Part shown: in pieces, positions 60,588-64,000 of the stretch | How positions within the stretch are numbered: the stretch's first letter is position 1 | Layout of the letters: each line of letters starts with the position of its first letter | From: Mycolicibacterium gilvum | Lineage (GTDB): Bacteria; Actinomycetota; Actinomycetes; Mycobacteriales; Mycobacteriaceae | Length of the DNA: 64,000 nt | Direction: 5' to 3' | NCBI RefSeq assembly: GCF_900454025.1 | Contig: NZ_UGQM01000001.1 | Location: 5,704,001 to 5,768,000 of the forward strand | Notes under the pieces: model-generated | Seen by the model: only the letters and a program-made list of their open reading frames with translations | Database searches by the model: none | Told to the model about the DNA's origin: nothing | Program-made: the position numbers and the translations under genes

Positions 60588-63500
60588 GCGCCCGATAGAT
60601 CCGCTGCTCGCTGATCGGCCGCGCGGTGCCCAGTTGCTGGGCCCAGAGGCTCACCCGTAGCTCCTCGATCATCCAGGCGATGTCGACGACCTCCGGCGCG
60701 GCGGCGCGGGCAGGTGAGAGCGCGGCGCGCAGGTCGTCGTACGCGTCCTGCACCGCGGCGACGCGATCCATGCGCTCCCGGTCGGCGCCCAGCGCGTGCG
60801 GCAGCCGCTCGAGGCGGCGGTCGATCGCGGTCAGATAGCGGGTCAGGTCACCGAGCTTGGCCGCCCCGGTGGCGGTGACGAAACCCGTTGGCACCAGCCG
60901 CGACAGCTGCGCCCTGATGTCGGCGATCGCGTCGGCCTGCGCCGGGCTGGGCTGTTTCGGCACCGCCAGCTCGACCTCGTGCAGTGCGGCGAGCACCTTC
61001 TGTACCCGACGGACGATGTCGGCGGTCGTCTGTGCCAGGCCGGCGGCCAGCCGTTGGCGTGCCGCCGCGAACTCCTTCTTCGTCCACACCGGATCGGGCA
61101 CGAGGATCTGGACCGCGGCCTGCGCGCAGTCCTCCAGCAGCGCCGACAGCGAGCCGTCCGGGTTGTTCCCCAGGAGCAGCCGGGTGCGGGTGTCGAGGCC
61201 ACGCTCAACGGTTTTGGTGACCGAGGGGGCGGCGAGCAACAGCAGCCGCCGGCTCCCGCGGGCCATCACCGCATCCTGCTCGTCCTTGGTGGCGAAGACT
61301 TTGATGGCGACCGACGCGCCGGCCGGCACCAGTGCCGGATAGCCGCGCACGACGTGTCCCGAGGCGCCGGCACTCTCCACCACCCGGGGCAGCTCGTCGA
61401 GGTCGGCCGGCCAGTCGCGCAGGCCGGTGCGCTCCAGATCGCCTGCGACGGTGGCCGCCACGGCCTGCCGGGTCGGCGCCGCCAACTGCTGTTGCAGCTC
61501 GTCGAGGTTCTTACCGCGCGACACCACGGAACCGTCGGCGTCCTCGACGGCGAAGGTGACCCGCAGGTGCGGGGGCAGCTTGCTCAGATCGAAGGCATCG
61601 ATCGGTACGAGAATGCCTGTGCGGCGGCGCAGTTCGCGTTGCACGGCGTCGAGCAGCGGACCGCTGTCGGGAGTGATCGCGTTCAGCAGTGCCCGTGCGG
61701 TGTCCGGTGCGGGCACGAAGTTGCGTCGCAGGTCCTTGGGCAGCGACTTGATCAGTGCGGTGAGAAGTTCTTCGCGCAGCGCGGGCACCTGCCAGGCGAA
61801 GTCGTCACCGCCGAGACGGGCCAGCACGTCGACGGGAACGTGCACGGTGACGCCGTCGTCGGACGATCCCGGATCGAACCGGTAGCTCAGCGGCAGGTTC
61901 AGGTCGCCGGCCTGCCAGGTGTCGGGCTTCTCGGTGTCGGTATGGGTATCGGAAACGTTGCGCAGCAGGTCTTCCCGGGTCAGCGTCAACAGGTCCGGGT
62001 TGCGGTGCCGCTCCTTGCGCCACCAGCCGTCGAAGTGCCGCGACGACACCACATCCGCCGGGATCCGCGCGTCGTAAAATGCGAAGATCTCGTCGTCGCC
62101 GACGAGCAGGTCGCGCCGCCGCGCCCGGTCCTCCAGGCCGGCGAGTTCCTCGCGCAGCCTGGCGTTGTCGCGGAAGAAGTGGTGCTTGGTTCTCCAGTCG
62201 CCCTCGACCAGGGCGTGCCGGATGAACAGGTCGCGCGACACCTCGGGGTCGACCTGTCCGTAGCCGATGCGGCGACGGGCCACCAGCGGCAGACCGTAGA
62301 GGGTGACCCGCTCGTAGGCCATCACGGCGCCGCGCTCGGCATCCCAGTGCGGCTCACTGTAGGTGCGCTGCAACACATGCCCGGCGACCCGCTCCACGGT
62401 GTCGGGTTCGATACGCGCGGCCGTCCTGCCGAACAGCCGACTGGTCTCGACGAGGTCGGCCACGACGACCCAGCGCGGCGGCCGCCGGGACAGCACAGAC
62501 CCGGGGGCGAGCACGAACTTCGCGTTGCGGGCGCCGTCGTAGGCCCGGCCGTCGGTGTCGCGCATGCCGACATGGGACAGCAGTCCGGCGGTCAGCGCGG
62601 CGTGCACCGACCGCGGGTCCGCCGGTTCGTCCTGCTCCCTGATCCCGAGATCGCGGCAGATGCTGCGCAGCTGACCGACCAGGTCCTGCCACTCGCGGAT
62701 ACGCAGGTAGTGCAGGAACTCGTCGCGGCACATCCGGCGAAAGGAGCTGCCGGAGCGCTCTTTTCGCTGCTCGGTCAGGTACCACCAGAGGTTCAGGAAC
62801 GAGGTGAAGTCGGAGTGCTCGTCGGCGAAGCGCGCATGCTTCTGCCGCGCGGCGTCCTCCCGGTCGGCGGGGCGCTCCCGCGGATCGGGGATCGACAGTG
62901 CGGCGGCCAGCACGAGCATCTCGCGCACGCAGCCCTCGTGGTCCGCCTGCAGGATCATGCGACCCAGCCGGGGGTCCACCGGTATCTGCGCGAGCCGACG
63001 CCCGATGTCGGTGAGCTCGCCCTGACGATCGAACGCGCCGAGTTCCTGCAGCAGCGCCACCCCGTCGCGGATGCTTCGCGCGTCGGGCGGGTCGAGGAAG
63101 CCGAAGGCCTCGATGTCGCCGAACCCGAGCGCGGCCATCTGCAGGATCACCGCGGCGAGGTTGGTGCGCAGGATCTCCGGATCGGTGTAGCGGGGCCGGG
63201 ATTCGAAGTCCTGTTCGGAGTACAGCCGGATGCACACGCCGGGGGCGGTACGTCCGGACCGGCCCGCCCGCTGGGCCGCCGAGGCCTGCGAGATCGGTTC
63301 GATCGGCAGCCGCTGCACCTTGGTTCTGCGGCTGTACCGGGAGATGCGGGCGGTGCCGGGGTCGACGACGTACCGGATCCCCGGAACGGTCAGCGATGTC
63401 TCGGCGACGTTGGTGGCCAACACGATTCGCCGTGCCGCCCGGCTCGGCGAGAACACCTTCTGCTGCTCGGCCGTCGGCAGCCGCGCGTACAGCGGCAGCA

Positions 63501-64000
63501 CCTCGGTGTGGCCCGGGTCGGTCACCGCCCTCAACGCCTCTGCGGTGTCGCGGATCTCGCGCTCGCCGGACAGGAACACCAGCACATCGCCGCGCGGTTC
63601 GCTCTCCAGTTCGGCGACGGCGTCGATGATCGCCTCGGTCGGATCGCGCAGTTCGGTGCGCACGACCTCGTGGTCCGGGTCATCGGGATCGTCGTCGTCT
63701 GCGGCTGATACGGCGACTTCCAGTGGCCGGTACCGGATCTCGACGGGGTAGGTGCGTCCCGACACCTCCACGATCGGTGCTCCGGCGCCGGATCCATGTT
63801 CGCCTCCGGCGAAGAACCGCGCGAAGCGTTCCGGTTCGATGGTCGCCGAGGTGACGATGACCTTCAGGTCGGGCCGCCGCGGCAGCAGCCGGCGCAGGTA
63901 TCCGAGCAGGAAGTCGATGTTGAGGCTGCGTTCGTGCGCCTCGTCGATGATCAGCGTGTCGTAGCGCAGCAGCCGGCGGTCGCGCTGCACCTCGGCGAGC
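60562..64000 (-). CDS. hrpA: ATP-dependent RNA helicase HrpA, 5' end missing
   Basis: About 1146 residues visible of a protein that is usually about 1300. DEAH motif in TLIIDEAHERSLNIDFLL, SATIEPERF (motif III), LVFLSGEREI, TNVAETSLTVPGI (motif V), and QRAGRSGRTAPGVCIRLY (motif VI). Then the helicase-associated winged helix/ratchet and a long C-terminal DUF3418-type domain. The walker A part lies beyond the right edge. Works on RNA or ribosomes. Confidence 0.94.
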   Translation of the reverse strand, partial: LAEVQRDRRLLRYDTLIIDEAHERSLNIDFLLGYLRRLLPRRPDLKVIVTSATIEPERFARFFAGGEHGSGAGAPIVEVSGRTYPVEIRYRPLEVAVSAADDDDPDDPDHEVVRTELRDPTEAIIDAVAELESEPRGDVLVFLSGEREIRDTAEALRAVTDPGHTEVLPLYARLPTAEQQKVFSPSRAARRIVLATNVAETSLTVPGIRYVVDPGTARISRYSRRTKVQRLPIEPISQASAAQRAGRSGRTAPGVCIRLYSEQDFESRPRYTDPEILRTNLAAVILQMAALGFGDIEAFGFLDPPDARSIRDGVALLQELGAFDRQGELTDIGRRLAQIPVDPRLGRMILQADHEGCVREMLVLAAALSIPDPRERPADREDAARQKHARFADEHSDFTSFLNLWWYLTEQRKERSGSSFRRMCRDEFLHYLRIREWQDLVGQLRSICRDLGIREQDEPADPRSVHAALTAGLLSHVGMRDTDGRAYDGARNAKFVLAPGSVLSRRPPRWVVVADLVETSRLFGRTAARIEPDTVERVAGHVLQRTYSEPHWDAERGAVMAYERVTLYGLPLVARRRIGYGQVDPEVSRDLFIRHALVEGDWRTKHHFFRDNARLREELAGLEDRARRRDLLVGDDEIFAFYDARIPADVVSSRHFDGWWRKERHRNPDLLTLTREDLLRNVSDTHTDTEKPDTWQAGDLNLPLSYRFDPGSSDDGVTVHVPVDVLARLGGDDFAWQVPALREELLTALIKSLPKDLRRNFVPAPDTARALLNAITPDSGPLLDAVQRELRRRTGILVPIDAFDLSKLPPHLRVTFAVEDADGSVVSRGKNLDELQQQLAAPTRQAVAATVAGDLERTGLRDWPADLDELPRVVESAGASGHVVRGYPALVPAGASVAIKVFATKDEQDAVMARGSRRLLLLAAPSVTKTVERGLDTRTRLLLGNNPDGSLSALLEDCAQAAVQILVPDPVWTKKEFAAARQRLAAGLAQTTADIVRRVQKVLAALHEVELAVPKQPSPAQADAIADIRAQLSRLVPTGFVTATGAAKLGDLTRYLTAIDRRLERLPHALGADRERMDRVAAVQDAYDDLRAALSPARAAAPEVVDIAWMIEELRVSLWAQQLGTARPISEQRIYRALNAAGWDG

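Noticed and set aside
60796..63708. A 970-codon open frame antisense to hrpA
   Set aside because: Same effect: hrpA motifs on the minus strand are unmistakable and the antisense product has no recognisable domain.

Overview
The window reads as chromosomal DNA of a high-GC actinobacterium, most likely a rapidly growing mycobacterium (Mycolicibacterium type). The evidence is the gene set: a Dps very close to the M. smegmatis protein as I remember it, pncA, a maltokinase, a Rv0203-type haem-binding secreted protein, F420-linked oxidoreductases, a CYP138-type P450, and frequent GTG starts with 4-nt ATGA/GTGA overlaps. I see no tRNA, rRNA, CRISPR array, transposase or prophage. It looks like ordinary chromosome with lineage-specific accessory genes.

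Layout. 0-6 kb: 3' end of a DNA polymerase IV gene, a PHP phosphoesterase, an ArsR-SulP transporter operon whose transporter frame breaks at an 8-C tract, a DinB-type protein, an F420 oxidoreductase and an unlisted 46-aa ORF. 6-12 kb: gltB-gltD glutamate synthase. 12.6-15.4 kb: thioesterase, dps, an AlkA-like glycosylase and a DUF427 protein. 15-21 kb: a block matching M. tuberculosis Rv0135c-Rv0140 in mirror image (DUF427, epimerase, NTF2-like, msrA, cyp138, TetR) with msrB and an FAD oxidoreductase added. 21.4-25.8 kb: a TetR regulator, a methyltransferase, and a minus-strand operon of GT4 glycosyltransferase, methyltransferase and alpha/alpha-toroid protein. The same palindrome (GGACA-N2-TGTCC) lies at both promoters. 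26-33 kb: PPOX protein, a truncated DUF222 gene, MFS transporter, acyl-CoA dehydrogenase, then a tightly coupled four-gene membrane operon with a cupredoxin-like lipoprotein and a 50-aa membrane peptide.

33-45 kb: PAS-ANTAR regulator coupled to pncA, convergent glgX and mak (alpha-glucan metabolism), a repeat-bearing secreted protein, a HugZ-type protein, an orotate phosphoribosyltransferase-like gene and a four-gene ABC importer. 45-53 kb: ECF sigma factor without a visible anti-sigma gene, DMT transporter (apparent CTG start), MHS-type MFS transporter, a coiled-coil protein, the GH65 / beta-phosphoglucomutase pair (Rv3401/Rv3400 type), rhomboid protease and VOC protein. 53.7-64 kb: hemophore-like protein, secreted protein, serine hydrolase (second apparent CTG start), flavoprotein, glutaminyl cyclase lipoprotein, zinc alcohol dehydrogenase, MmyB-like regulator divergent from an SDR, and most of hrpA, which runs off the right edge.

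The items most worth follow-up are the two CTGA-overlap starts, the SulP frameshift, the 29.6-33.3 kb membrane operon, and the shared TetR operator linking the 22-25.7 kb glycosyltransferase cluster. Named families rest on motif recognition and memory of homologues. No database search was possible, and promoter and operator calls are pattern matches.
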